This document shows, piece after piece, positions 18,393 through 27,240 of a stretch of DNA of 64,000 nt; within the stretch, counting starts at the first letter, position 1; every line of letters starts with the position of its first letter. The position numbers were made by a program, and so were the translations under genes. Source of the DNA: an uncultured Flavobacteriales bacterium (lineage in GTDB: Bacteria > Bacteroidota > Bacteroidia > Flavobacteriales_E > Vicingaceae). The stretch covers positions 1 through 64,000 of the forward strand of contig CAJQOH010000062.1 of the NCBI GenBank assembly GCA_905479915.1. Reading direction: 5' to 3'. The notes below the pieces were generated by a model, which made no database searches, was not told where the DNA came from, and saw only the letters and a list, made by a program, of their open reading frames with translations.

Positions 18393-19144
18393 TGCATCCT
18401 AAAGTATCTATAGTAACCGTTTGTTACAATAGTGCATCTACTATAGAAGACACTATTAAATCTGTTCTATCACAGACTTACACGAATATAGAATATATTA
18501 TAGTTGATGGAAAATCTTCCGACAATACTCTAGATATCGTTTCTAACTATAAAACCAATATAGCTAAAGTAGTGTCTGAAAAAGACAATGGACTTTATGA
18601 TGCTATCAATAAAGGTATAAACCTAAGCACTGGAGAAATTGTCGCAATTTTAAATTCTGATGATTTTTATCAAGATGAACAAGTTATTGAAGACATTGTT
18701 AAACTCTTCGAAAAAGAACAACTAGATGCTTGCTACGCAGATTTAGTTTATGTTGATAAATTAGATACTCAAAAAGTAACGAGACTATGGAAATCTGGTT
18801 ATTATAAAAAAGGGATGTTCTTTAAAGGTTGGATGCCCCCTCACCCTACATTTTTTGTTCAAAAAGCTATTTATGAAAAGTTTGGAACATTTAACCTAAC
18901 ATTAAAGTCAGCGGCAGACTATGAAATAATGCTACGCTTTATTCATAAACACAACATAAAGTTAGGCTATTTACCAAGAGTAATTGTTAGAATGCGTGAA
19001 GGAGGCATAAGTAATATCACTCTAAAAAATCGTATTAAAGCAAATAGAGAAGATAAAAAAGCTTGGATAATTAACGATTTAAAGCCAAAACCTTTTACAC
19101 TTATATTCAAACCACTTTCTAAAATAGGTCAATTCTTTAAATAG
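18392..19144 (+). CDS. Family 2 glycosyltransferase (WcaA-like)
   Basis: A 250-residue GT-A enzyme with VSIVTVCYNSASTIEDTI, the short acidic loop IVDGKSSDNT, EKDNGLYDAINKGI and the metal motif NSDD near residues 89-92. The GLYDAINKG signature is typical of colanic-acid WcaA/WcaE-type glycosyltransferases. It is coupled by a one-base overlap to the carbamoyltransferase and is the last plus-strand gene of the first glycan locus. It ends nine bases from the convergent rlmH gene. Confidence 0.92.
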   Translation: MHPKVSIVTVCYNSASTIEDTIKSVLSQTYTNIEYIIVDGKSSDNTLDIVSNYKTNIAKVVSEKDNGLYDAINKGINLSTGEIVAILNSDDFYQDEQVIEDIVKLFEKEQLDACYADLVYVDKLDTQKVTRLWKSGYYKKGMFFKGWMPPHPTFFVQKAIYEKFGTFNLTLKSAADYEIMLRFIHKHNIKLGYLPRVIVRMREGGISNITLKNRIKANREDKKAWIINDLKPKPFTLIFKPLSKIGQFFK

Positions 19145-19153
19145 AAGATCTTT

Positions 19154-19624
19154 TTATACATGATGATACTTTTCTCCTTTTAGAATGGTAAAAGATCGAT
19201 ATAGCTGTTCAGCAAAAAACAATCGAACCATTTGATGAGAAAAAGTCATTTGAGACAATGCTATTTTCATATTTGATAATAAATATACTTCTTTCGAAAA
19301 GCCAAAAGGACCTCCAATTACAAAAGTTAAATTCATACCTGTATTCATTCTTTTTTGAATAAATTGAGAAAAATTAACCGAATCAAATTCTTTTCCGTTT
19401 TCATCTAGTAAAACCACAAAATCTGATTTAGAAATTAACTTAATTATCTCCCTTCCTTCGGCTTCTTTTTGAAGACCTACATTTAACTTTTTACCCGTTT
19501 TCACATCAGGTAATTCTATAAGCTCAAGATCTACGTAATGTTTTAATCGAGAAAGGTATTTATTAATTCCTTCTTTCAAATACGACTCATCTGTCTTGCC
19601 TATAGTGATCAACTTAATTTTCAT
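19154..19624 (-). CDS. rlmH: 23S rRNA (pseudouridine-1915-N3)-methyltransferase RlmH
   Basis: A SPOUT-family methyltransferase that methylates pseudouridine 1915 in 23S rRNA helix 69. It begins MKIKLITIGKTDESYL, contains LLDENGKEFDSVNF and the knot region FVIGGPFGFSKEV, and ends with the conserved SQMTFSHQMVRLFFAEQLYRSFTILKGEKYHH. I chose the ATG at 19624, giving 156 residues, the usual family length. An upstream in-frame start would add ten residues with no family counterpart. It marks the border between the glycan locus and core genes. Confidence 0.95.
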   Translation of the reverse strand: MKIKLITIGKTDESYLKEGINKYLSRLKHYVDLELIELPDVKTGKKLNVGLQKEAEGREIIKLISKSDFVVLLDENGKEFDSVNFSQFIQKRMNTGMNLTFVIGGPFGFSKEVYLLSNMKIALSQMTFSHQMVRLFFAEQLYRSFTILKGEKYHHV

Positions 19625-19736
19625 GTGTCTATTATTATTTTTTATTTCGGTCACATGGAACTCGCAACAAACAATTCTTCTTTTATTTAATACTTTTATA
19701 TCATGCTCGTTTCATATCGCTAATGTAAAAAATTAT

Positions 19737-19744
19737 TACCTTTG
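19737..19744 (+). promoter_or_regulatory. -7 promoter element TACCTTTG
   Basis: An exact match to the Bacteroidota -7 consensus TAnnTTTG, about 77 bp ahead of the DUF4783 gene in a gene-free gap. No clear -33 TTTG was found at the usual distance. Confidence 0.55.
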
Positions 19745-19820
19745 AATCAGATATAAAAATATCTGATTATTCAAGATTATAAAGTGGCTTGATAATTGTT
19801 CAAGTTTGAAAAACTAATAA

Positions 19821-20204
19821 ATGAGAAAACTATTCATTTTCCTATTCTTAAGCTTAACACTCTTGGTTAATGCTACTCCTGTTTCTGACAATTTAGCAAT
19901 GGCTTTAAAACAAGGAAACTCAACTGAAATTGCCAAACACTTTGGAAAATCTGTTGACATGAGTATTCCTGGAGATGAAGGTGTTTTTAGTCAAATACAG
20001 GCTAAATTGATCCTAAAAACCTTTTTCCTAAAAAATAAACCTTCTGATTTTACAATTGTTCACAATGGTGATTCTAAAAACAATTCTCATTACTCTATAG
20101 GAAACCTTAAAACATCTAAAGGAACATATAGAACCTATATACTCTATAAAGAAGTAGATAAAAAGGTGATTATATTAGAGTTAAAAATTGAGTCAGACGA
20201 ATAA
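19821..20204 (+). CDS. DUF4783 secreted protein
   Basis: A 127-residue protein with a signal peptide (MRKLFIFLFLSLTLLVNA, about residues 1-18). The mature part, with ALKQGNSTEIAKHFGKSVDMSIPGDEGVFS and the later IGNLKTSKGTYRTYILYK, matches the DUF4783 family found in Bacteroidota, probably an NTF2-like fold. The function is unknown. It lies directly upstream of nadC, an arrangement I recall as common in the phylum, but nadC also appears to have its own promoter. No catalytic motif is visible, so a small-molecule-binding or structural role in the periplasm is as likely as an enzyme. Confidence 0.8.
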   Translation: MRKLFIFLFLSLTLLVNATPVSDNLAMALKQGNSTEIAKHFGKSVDMSIPGDEGVFSQIQAKLILKTFFLKNKPSDFTIVHNGDSKNNSHYSIGNLKTSKGTYRTYILYKEVDKKVIILELKIESDE

Positions 20205-20235
20205 AAAAATACTGATCTTACCCTTTATAACAAGT

Positions 20236-20243
20236 TACTTTTG
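20236..20243 (+). promoter_or_regulatory. -7 promoter element TACTTTTG of nadC
   Basis: An exact TAnnTTTG match 19 bp ahead of the nadC ATG, giving an expected short leader of about a dozen bases. It suggests nadC is transcribed independently of the DUF4783 gene. Confidence 0.6.
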
Positions 20244-20261
20244 TAAAAGCAAACGCTTATT

Positions 20262-21098
20262 ATGGATTATATCGATGATTTAATAAATATTGCCATTAAA
20301 GAAGACATTGGTGATGGTGATCATACTTCTCTTTCATGCATTCCACAAAATGCACAAGGTAAAGCACATCTTTTAGTTAAAGAAGACTGTGTTATTGCTG
20401 GGGTTGAATTAGCTGAGAGAATATTTAAAAGAATAGATCCAAATCTTCTTTTTCAAAAAAAGATAAATGATGGTGAATTGGTTAATGTTGGCGATATCAT
20501 TTTTACTATTGAAGGAACAAGCCAATCCATTTTACAAGCAGAACGATTAGTACTAAACTTTATGCAGCGCATGAGTGGTATCGCTTCTAACACAAATTAT
20601 TATGCTAAAATCTTAGATGGATTGGATACCAAAATTCTAGACACAAGGAAAACCACTCCAGGACTTAGAGAAATAGAAAAATGGGCCGTAAAAATTGGTG
20701 GAGGACTAAATCATAGAATGGGATTGTATGATATGATTATGATCAAAGATAACCATGTTGATTATGCTGGTGGAATTGCTGCAGCAATTAACTCAACTCA
20801 TGAATATCTTAAGAACAACAACAAACAATTAAAAATTGAAGTTGAAGCAAGAAATTTAACCGAAGTAAAAGAAATTTTAGCAGAAGGAAAGGTTCATAGA
20901 ATAATGCTGGATAATTTTTCTTTTGAAGAAATGCGCACTGCGGTTAAATTAATTGACGGAAAATATGAGACGGAAGCTTCTGGAGGGATTACATCAGAAA
21001 CAATTCGAGAGTATGCCGAATGTGGTGTAGACTATATTTCTGTTGGAGCCCTAACTCATCAAATAAATAGTGTTGACCTAAGTTTAAAAGCAATTTAA
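20262..21098 (+). CDS. nadC: Nicotinate-nucleotide pyrophosphorylase (quinolinate phosphoribosyltransferase)
   Basis: Makes nicotinate mononucleotide from quinolinate and PRPP in de novo NAD synthesis. Visible family motifs include EDIGDGDHTS (residues about 14-23), ERLVLNFMQRMSGIAS, DTRKTTPGLREIEKWAVKIGGG, HRMGLYDMIMIKDNH, EVEARNL, MLDNF and EASGGI. At 278 residues it is a standard complete enzyme. It is followed after three bases by the YihY-family gene. nadA and nadB are not in the window. Confidence 0.97.
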   Translation: MDYIDDLINIAIKEDIGDGDHTSLSCIPQNAQGKAHLLVKEDCVIAGVELAERIFKRIDPNLLFQKKINDGELVNVGDIIFTIEGTSQSILQAERLVLNFMQRMSGIASNTNYYAKILDGLDTKILDTRKTTPGLREIEKWAVKIGGGLNHRMGLYDMIMIKDNHVDYAGGIAAAINSTHEYLKNNNKQLKIEVEARNLTEVKEILAEGKVHRIMLDNFSFEEMRTAVKLIDGKYETEASGGITSETIREYAECGVDYISVGALTHQINSVDLSLKAI

Positions 21099-21101
21099 GT
21101 T

Positions 21102-22040
21102 TTGAGTAAACTCATTGATAAAATAACTAATAGTCCACTAGTTCAAACTCCATTAACATTTTCTAAGAAACTTATCTTACCAGGTTTTGATGGTTTATCG
21201 ACTTATGAAGTGTTCAGTTTTTTTATTGAAGGAATTCAAAAAAACTCTTTAACCACAAGAGCTTCTTCTCTTGCTTTCCGTTTTTTCTTAGCGTTATTCC
21301 CTAGTATTATCTTCCTGTTTTCCCTTATTCCACATATTCCAATTAGTGGATTTAAAATTCAGTTGTTCCAAATAATTCACGACATGCTACCTGGTGAAGC
21401 TTATGAAATGGCTAGCTCTACAATTGAAGATTTAATGAACAATACGCATGATGGATTACTTTCATTTGGTTTTCTCTTTGCTTTCTATCTAGCTAGTAAT
21501 GGTGTTAACTCAATGGTTATTGCATTTAATGAAACTTCACACTCCTCTAAAAAAGCAAGTTTTATAAAAACAAGATTAAGCTCTTTGTTGCTGCTTTTTA
21601 TTATTGTAACGCTAATGATTGTAGCTATAGGATTAATCGTCTTCAGCTCAACTATAACACATTATTTAACCGATAATCATTATATTCACTATGACTATAT
21701 TTTGTACCTATTAAAAGCAGCTAAATTCATTATATTACTATTGGTTTTCTTTTTAGGGATCTCATCCATCTATTACTTTGGGAATACTCGAAGTAATAAA
21801 TTTAAATTCGTTTCAGCAGGGTCTACTCTAGCAACATTATTAAGTATTCTACTCTCTTCTGGTTTTGCTTTTTATGTAAACAATTTTTCTACTTACAACA
21901 AAGTGTATGGGTCAATAGGAACTTTAATGGTTATTATGCTTTGGCTATATTTCAACTCTTTGGTATTACTTATCGGATTTGAATTAAATGCTAGTATTAA
22001 TCGTGCAAAAGAAATTCGATCAAACAAGAAAGATGCATGA
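21102..22040 (+). CDS. YihY/BrkB-family inner-membrane protein, TTG start
   Basis: A 312-residue polytopic protein with six hydrophobic segments. It shows the YihY/UPF0761 pattern TRASSLAFRFFLALFPSIIFLFSLIP near residues 50-75, then FYLASNGVNSMVIAFNETS and the C-terminal YGSIGTLMVIMLWLYFNSLVLLIGFELNA. The family was once called ribonuclease BN in error, and its function remains poorly defined. The start is TTG at 21102, three bases after nadC. Its end overlaps the next gene by ATGA, which suggests a nadC-yihY-membrane protein operon. Confidence 0.88.
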   Translation: MSKLIDKITNSPLVQTPLTFSKKLILPGFDGLSTYEVFSFFIEGIQKNSLTTRASSLAFRFFLALFPSIIFLFSLIPHIPISGFKIQLFQIIHDMLPGEAYEMASSTIEDLMNNTHDGLLSFGFLFAFYLASNGVNSMVIAFNETSHSSKKASFIKTRLSSLLLLFIIVTLMIVAIGLIVFSSTITHYLTDNHYIHYDYILYLLKAAKFIILLLVFFLGISSIYYFGNTRSNKFKFVSAGSTLATLLSILLSSGFAFYVNNFSTYNKVYGSIGTLMVIMLWLYFNSLVLLIGFELNASINRAKEIRSNKKDA

Positions 22041-23452
22041 ATAGTATATTGAAACGTTATACAATCGTTTTGCTATTATTGATTCATTTAATAGGATCTA
22101 CTCTTATTTTATTTTTATTTGATGGCACTGGAGAGCGAGGTTCTGCTGATAGCGTACTTCACTACCTTTTCTCTAAAGATGCCGTAAATACCCCTTCTCT
22201 ATTTTTTAACCATTGGGCAAAACCTTTATTTGTATTGTTGTCATTTCCTTTTGCTCAATTTGGCATTATTGGAATCAAAGTGTTTAACATCATTCTTGCA
22301 TCATTAACAATCTTATACACTTATAAAACTGTTTCAGCGTTAAAATATAAAAACCCTTTTATAGCACCAATTGTATTAATTTTTACACCACTCTATTTTG
22401 TGCTCACTTTTTCTGGATTAACAGAAATTTTATTTAGTTTTTTAATCATTTATTCTACCTATTTATTTATTAAAAACAAATACATTCTAGGCGCAATAAT
22501 TATTTCTTTTTTACCATTTGCAAGGTCTGAAGGGTTAATCATAATTGGTGTCTTTGGTTTTTTTTTACTTCTTAAAAAGGAGTGGAAAATAATTCCTTAC
22601 CTCATCCTCGGCCATTTAGTATATTCCTTTGCTGGCTATTTTTATTATGATGATATACTATGGGTGTTTACCAAAATACCCTATGCAAAAATGAGTAGCA
22701 CCTACGAAAATGGAAACCTTTTTCACTTTGTTCATCAACTTTTTTATGTGATTGGCGCACCGATATACCTACTTTTAATTGCTGGAATAACAGCATTAAT
22801 AAAGAAGTATATTAACGATAGAACAAGCTTGTTTAACGAAGTTTCTGTATTAATTTTTGGAGGTTTCCTAAGCTTCTTTGTTTCCCATTCTTTATTTTGG
22901 TATTTGGGCATTTTTAATTCAATGGGATTAAAGAGAGTTCTAATTGCAGTTGCTCCATTCATTGCAATCATTGCTTTAATGGGTTATAATTTCTTAACTA
23001 ACTTCTCTTTTAAGAACAATACTTATCTCAAAAGAGGGATTCAATTCAGTTTAGTCTTAATCGTTATTGTTTTTCCATTTACTTCTAATAAATCTGCCAT
23101 TCATTGGGAAAAGGATTTTAAGCTTGTAAAAAATCAAGAATTAGCAATAGAAGTTATCAATTATATTGAAAACATAAATTCTGAAAAAACATACATTTAT
23201 TCCTATCCATACTTTAGTGATCTACTCAAAATAAACCATTCAGATAAAAGTATTAGAGTTAACTTAAGCAATGACAATCTAAAAAATATAAAAGAAAACG
23301 ATATAGTTATTTGGGATAGCTGGATTTGTGCCATTGAAAATGGCATTTCTGAAAAAAACATAAGAGAAATTCCTTACTTAAAAGAACTCAAAACTTTTAG
23401 AATTCAAGATGAAAATGGAGAATACAGCTTTATTGTTTTTTCAAAAAAGTAA
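22037..23452 (+). CDS. Polytopic membrane protein, GT-C glycosyltransferase-like
   Basis: A 471-residue protein with roughly ten membrane segments and a soluble C-terminal tail of about 110 residues. The first periplasmic loop contains FDGTGERGSADSVLHYLF, with acidic residues at the place where GT-C mannosyl- and arabinosyltransferases carry their catalytic Asp. FARSEGLIIIGVFGFFLL further resembles those enzymes. I do not recognise a named family. It overlaps the YihY gene by ATGA and converges base-to-base with the head-GIN gene. A polyprenyl-phosphate-sugar-dependent glycosyltransferase is the best guess. Confidence 0.65.
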   Translation: MNSILKRYTIVLLLLIHLIGSTLILFLFDGTGERGSADSVLHYLFSKDAVNTPSLFFNHWAKPLFVLLSFPFAQFGIIGIKVFNIILASLTILYTYKTVSALKYKNPFIAPIVLIFTPLYFVLTFSGLTEILFSFLIIYSTYLFIKNKYILGAIIISFLPFARSEGLIIIGVFGFFLLLKKEWKIIPYLILGHLVYSFAGYFYYDDILWVFTKIPYAKMSSTYENGNLFHFVHQLFYVIGAPIYLLLIAGITALIKKYINDRTSLFNEVSVLIFGGFLSFFVSHSLFWYLGIFNSMGLKRVLIAVAPFIAIIALMGYNFLTNFSFKNNTYLKRGIQFSLVLIVIVFPFTSNKSAIHWEKDFKLVKNQELAIEVINYIENINSEKTYIYSYPYFSDLLKINHSDKSIRVNLSNDNLKNIKENDIVIWDSWICAIENGISEKNIREIPYLKELKTFRIQDENGEYSFIVFSKK

Positions 23453-23461
23453 TCACTTTTT
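23444..23461. terminator. Hairpin spanning two convergent stop codons
   Basis: AAAAAGT (23444-23450) and ACTTTTT (23455-23461) pair perfectly around AATC, covering the stop codons of the two convergent genes that abut at 23452/23453. With A- and T-rich arms it could act as a minimal bidirectional terminator. Confidence 0.35.
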
Positions 23462-24193
23462 AGTTATTTCTCCTGATCCAGTATGAACATTTACATTAAG
23501 ATTTGGATTACCGTAATAAAATAAGCTTCCTATAGCTCTAAGTTCTACTCCTAAGCTTGTAACAGCATTCACAAAAACATCTCCAGTACCGTTATGACTA
23601 ACATGAGATCTATTAGCTACTAAATCATTTAAATAAAACCAACTGTTCCCTAAAGTATACACGTAAGAATCATTAGTATTTCCAGCAATATTAAAATCTG
23701 TATAACCTGAATTCTCTATCAATTCAAAATTATCAACATTAACATTTAAATTGATAGTACCAGTACCTCCAGAACTTTCAATTCTTAATGAAGTCAAATT
23801 AAGTACTCCTGAAGAAGTAATGATTCCTTGTCCTGTATAATTAATATGCGTGATGTTTGGAAGGGTTAAATAAGCTGTAATAGGTATACTATAATCCCTA
23901 AACAAACTACACTTATTGTCACTAGAAATAGAAAGCTCAGAGCCTGAAACGTCAGTTTTAATATAAGGCACTAAATTCTCACCTCCTTCAATAGTTAAAC
24001 TAGCCTCATTACCTTGAGTAATTTGAATATCAATATTATCTTCTGTTCTAATCATTGTTACTTCTGACGATATAACGCGTTGTTCTTGAATAATTTTTCC
24101 TGTTCCTTTAAAACAGGCAGAATCCTTACCACAAGAAGAACATAATGATACAATCAAACAAAGAAATAAGTGATATTTAAATTTAAAACGCAT
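23453..24193 (-). CDS. Head-GIN domain (DUF2807) lipoprotein
   Basis: A 246-residue lipoprotein. The signal peptide ends in a lipobox (SLCSSC, acylated Cys at about residue 21). The mature region has repeated beta-strand units such as IRTEDNIDIQITQGNEASLTIEGG, INYTGQGIITSSG and IESSGGTGTINL, which fit the putative auto-transporter adhesin head GIN family (DUF2807), a beta-helix. The function is unknown; it is probably anchored in the outer or inner membrane. Its ATG directly follows the TAG of the upstream PagL-like gene, so the two are likely co-transcribed. Confidence 0.85.
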   Translation of the reverse strand: MRFKFKYHLFLCLIVSLCSSCGKDSACFKGTGKIIQEQRVISSEVTMIRTEDNIDIQITQGNEASLTIEGGENLVPYIKTDVSGSELSISSDNKCSLFRDYSIPITAYLTLPNITHINYTGQGIITSSGVLNLTSLRIESSGGTGTINLNVNVDNFELIENSGYTDFNIAGNTNDSYVYTLGNSWFYLNDLVANRSHVSHNGTGDVFVNAVTSLGVELRAIGSLFYYGNPNLNVNVHTGSGEITKK

Positions 24194-25315
24194 CTAATTA
24201 AAATTATACCCTACTCCAAATTCTACAAAATCAGCAACAACAATATGTGTTTTCATTGCAAGCCTTAAAAACAGTTTATCATTTACTTTAAATCTTGTTC
24301 CTAATCTATTATAAATTAGCCCATTCCCTTTATACGTAGAAACCATATACCCTCCCACCCCAACAAAAACAGAGAATTTTCCAAAATCAAAAGAATACAT
24401 CCCTATCAAACCCAATCTAAAATTGTTTAACCCATTAGAGGTACTTGTAGAGTCTCTTGCTATTAAATCTGTTAATGAGGTATTGTAAAAAAGATCTGCC
24501 CCAAAGCCAAATGAACTCTTCTCTGCTCGAGTTTTAATAAAATTAAAAGAGTATGTAGAAACAACATACTTCTTTCCATCAACAGGTGGAATTTCTTTTA
24601 ATCCAACACCTATTATCATTTTCTTAGTCCATTTATGAGGTCTTTCTTCAAACTTAGTTGAAACTCTTGGCCTTTTTTCTCCAAAACTATAAGTCAAGCC
24701 AGTATTTAATGAGAGAATATTAATTCCTAAGTTAGGTCGCTCAAATGACCCATTAGAAAAATGAATTAACGAAGTTCCTAAAGAAGCGTTGAATGCTTCG
24801 GTTAATTTAATATCTGCCAATACATTCGCATAAATTATTGCATTTACATAAGAGCCAATTGCAACATTCTTGTTATTTGTTTCTCTATTAAAAGGTTTTT
24901 GAATATAACTTAAACCATAACCAACTTTAAATCTCCAATGAATTTTCCCTTGATTTAATGGCAATTCAATAAAAGGAAACAATCCAAAACCCATTCCTAA
25001 TTCCTTTTCATTCCCTAAGTCAATAGCAAGTAAAGAAACACCTCCTTTAGGATAACTATACAATTGCTGCCATTTTCTTTTACCACTGGTCGATTTATTA
25101 AACGACAACTCATAAGCCTGTGTATGACCTTCTATTACTTCATTTACTTCAGATCTATGTGGTAAAATTGCTCCATGATGAAATGTAGCTTTTATTCCGA
25201 AAGGGGAATAGCTTGAGGAAGGAGATTCTTCATCCTCTATATTTTGTGTAAAACCTTTCACAAAAAGAAAAGTTAACAAAACCATTAAAATATATTTATG
25301 ATGTATTTTTATCAC
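24194..25315 (-). CDS. PagL-like acyloxyacyl hydrolase (outer-membrane beta-barrel)
   Basis: A 373-residue outer-membrane protein with an N-terminal signal peptide. Its central motif IHFSNGSFERPNLGIN has the His-x-Ser-Asn pair of PagL, which removes the 3-O-acyl chain of lipid A. Repeated amphipathic strands such as FGLFPFIELPLNQGKIHWRFKVGYGLSY follow barrel alternation. The C-terminus ends in an aromatic-rich strand. The annotated start is GTG at 25315; an internal ATG at 25285 would leave the signal peptide without a basic N-region. Lipid A deacylation is inferred from the family; in Bacteroidota the substrate is untested. Confidence 0.78.
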   Translation of the reverse strand: MIKIHHKYILMVLLTFLFVKGFTQNIEDEESPSSSYSPFGIKATFHHGAILPHRSEVNEVIEGHTQAYELSFNKSTSGKRKWQQLYSYPKGGVSLLAIDLGNEKELGMGFGLFPFIELPLNQGKIHWRFKVGYGLSYIQKPFNRETNNKNVAIGSYVNAIIYANVLADIKLTEAFNASLGTSLIHFSNGSFERPNLGINILSLNTGLTYSFGEKRPRVSTKFEERPHKWTKKMIIGVGLKEIPPVDGKKYVVSTYSFNFIKTRAEKSSFGFGADLFYNTSLTDLIARDSTSTSNGLNNFRLGLIGMYSFDFGKFSVFVGVGGYMVSTYKGNGLIYNRLGTRFKVNDKLFLRLAMKTHIVVADFVEFGVGYNFN

Positions 25316-25319
25316 AAAA

Positions 25320-25327
25320 CAAATTTA
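25320..25327 (-). promoter_or_regulatory. Possible -7 element for the PagL-like gene
   Basis: Read on the minus strand this is TAAATTTG, an exact TAnnTTTG match. It lies only five bases before the GTG start, so transcription would begin at or inside the assigned start. Either the transcript is leaderless or the true start is downstream. Confidence 0.35.
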
Positions 25328-25348
25328 GAATAAAAATTGACTGAATCA

Positions 25349-26119
25349 ATGAATGAAAAATTAGTTGCTTTTGAGAGGTTATTAACCATTATGGATGAGT
25401 TAAGGGAAAAATGTCCGTGGGATAAAAAACAAACCATGCAAAGTTTAAGGCACTTAACTATTGAAGAAACTTACGAACTCACTGATGCCATTCTTGAGAA
25501 TGATTTAAATGAAGTTAAAAACGAATTGGGTGACATTATGCTTCACCTTGTTTTTTACGCTAAAATTGCTTCAGAAACAAACACTTTTGATATATCTGAT
25601 GTATTAAATGCTATCTGTGAAAAGTTAATCCATCGCCATCCACATATCTATGGTGATGTTGAAGTTACGGATGAGGAAGAGGTAAAGGCAAACTGGGAAA
25701 AATTAAAATTAAAAGAAGGAAAACAATCTGTTTTAGAGGGAGTGCCAAAATCGTTACCCGCTCTAGTAAAAGCAATAAGAATACAGGACAAAGCTAAAGG
25801 TGTTGGTTTTGATTGGGACAATAAAGATCAAGTTTGGGAAAAAGTAAATGAAGAAATTGATGAACTTCAAGTAGAAATAAAAGCAAAAAGCAATAAAGTA
25901 GAGGATGAATTTGGCGATGTCCTTTTTTCGTTAATTAATTATGCAAGATTTTTAAATATCAATCCAGAAGATGCTTTAGAAAAAACAAATAAAAAATTTA
26001 TTAAACGTTTTCAGTATTTAGAGTCCGAATCAAAAAAGGATGGAAAAGAGCTTTCTGATATGAGTTTAGAAGAAATGGATCTTTATTGGAATAGGGCTAA
26101 ATCAATCAACAAACTATAA
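25349..26119 (+). CDS. mazG: Nucleoside triphosphate pyrophosphohydrolase MazG
   Basis: Hydrolyses (d)NTPs to monophosphates and pyrophosphate, cleaning the nucleotide pool. It has two MazG domains: the first with CPWDKKQTMQSLRHLTIEETYE and the helical ELGDIMLHLVFYAKIA metal site, the second with VEDEFGDVLFSLINYAR. KLIHRHPHIYGDVEV and KGVGFDWDN join them. The ATG at 25349 gives 256 residues and places RLLTIMDELR near the N-terminus as in relatives. A TTG 12 bases upstream is an alternative start. It is divergent from the PagL-like gene with only a short shared spacer. Confidence 0.93.
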   Translation: MNEKLVAFERLLTIMDELREKCPWDKKQTMQSLRHLTIEETYELTDAILENDLNEVKNELGDIMLHLVFYAKIASETNTFDISDVLNAICEKLIHRHPHIYGDVEVTDEEEVKANWEKLKLKEGKQSVLEGVPKSLPALVKAIRIQDKAKGVGFDWDNKDQVWEKVNEEIDELQVEIKAKSNKVEDEFGDVLFSLINYARFLNINPEDALEKTNKKFIKRFQYLESESKKDGKELSDMSLEEMDLYWNRAKSINKL

Positions 26120-26173
26120 CATAAATTTATCTTCTTGCTGCAATATACTATCAATAAAAGTAATATAATATTA

Positions 26174-26203
26174 CACTTTCCTATTTTCAATAAGAGGAAA
26201 GTG
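26174..26203. terminator. Hairpin between convergent mazG and methyltransferase genes
   Basis: CACTTTCCT (26174-26182) pairs perfectly with AGGAAAGTG (26195-26203) around a 12-base loop, in the 164-bp gap between mazG and the end of the minus-strand glycan operon. The place and perfect stem suit a bidirectional terminator, although there is no long T-tract. The rest of the gap has no gene. Confidence 0.5.
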
Positions 26204-26283
26204 CCTCTACTCTAATAACTTCTATCTTAAATAGCTAAGAGTCGCAAGAAAAATCACTAAAAAACCTCCTTACATTATGAATT

Positions 26284-27186
26284 TCAGCTAAAACCAAAAT
26301 AACGTCTCATAATAGCCAAAATTACTTGTTTTAATAAGTGACTTATCGGTTGTTTAAAGAAGGTAACTTTCTTCGTTCTCTTTTTTTTCCATAGAGTTTT
26401 AAAATGAGTAAATGATTCCAGATCTTCAAAAGAACCAGTTCTCACATTCATATTTTTAACAATACCTTCATCAATTTTAAATGGATTTTGCCTCCTATTT
26501 GTAATATTCTCAATAGCAGTAGCTTTGTCTACTTTTTTAATAATAATATTGAAATGTGGTTCAGGGTCATGTTCATCAAAATAAATTTGAACTAGTTCAT
26601 GCCCCGTTTTATTTAATACTTTTTCAATATCTGTAGCTCTAATTTGAGCCCCAACTCGATCTCCATGAATTCCTCCCTTTCTGATGATCATCCAGACTTG
26701 AACACTATAGTTCAGTACCCCATTCACCTTTAACACTCTTAAGCCTTCTTCAAAATAGTTGGTAATAATATTAATATCTGGTATATGCTGAATAACCCCA
26801 CCACTATAGACACAATCAAATGAATTATCATCACTAGGAATCATTTTTCCATCGTTGTTAATGAATTTTATATTTTCAGCGGGCTTAATATATTCTTCAG
26901 CTTCTTTCAAAATGTCAGCATTAACATCAATACCTACAACATTTTTAAACTTTCCTGCAAAAGGTTTTGATACTCTTCCTATTCCACAACCAACATCTAA
27001 AACGGAAGAATCTTTTAATGGTAACTCTACAAAATTCTCAAACATTTCTATTTGTTTCTCTGCTAATCGATTCCCATAAACCACAAAGTCTGAAGCTGAA
27101 ATAGTAGGGTCTAATGTAATTCCTGCCATAGCAGACTCCCCTTTAAGCTCTCTCCAATACTTATTATCTAATTCTTTTTTTTTCAT
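26284..27186 (-). CDS. Class I SAM-dependent methyltransferase
   Basis: A 300-residue methyltransferase with motif I VLDVGCGIGRVSKPFA near residues 60-75, acidic motif II GIDVNADILKEAEEYI, and the post-I segment FDCVYSGGVIQHIPD. The C-terminal 90 residues are basic and not recognised. It is the last gene of the long minus-strand operon, 54 bp behind the GT42-like gene, and it converges with mazG. Substrate unknown; methylation of a sugar or acyl group made by this locus is the natural inference. Confidence 0.82.
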   Translation of the reverse strand: MKKKELDNKYWRELKGESAMAGITLDPTISASDFVVYGNRLAEKQIEMFENFVELPLKDSSVLDVGCGIGRVSKPFAGKFKNVVGIDVNADILKEAEEYIKPAENIKFINNDGKMIPSDDNSFDCVYSGGVIQHIPDINIITNYFEEGLRVLKVNGVLNYSVQVWMIIRKGGIHGDRVGAQIRATDIEKVLNKTGHELVQIYFDEHDPEPHFNIIIKKVDKATAIENITNRRQNPFKIDEGIVKNMNVRTGSFEDLESFTHFKTLWKKKRTKKVTFFKQPISHLLKQVILAIMRRYFGFS

Positions 27187-27240
27187 GACTTTTAATTATT
27201 TCTTCAATTATCTTTTCCTTACTCCAGCGCTAATATATTC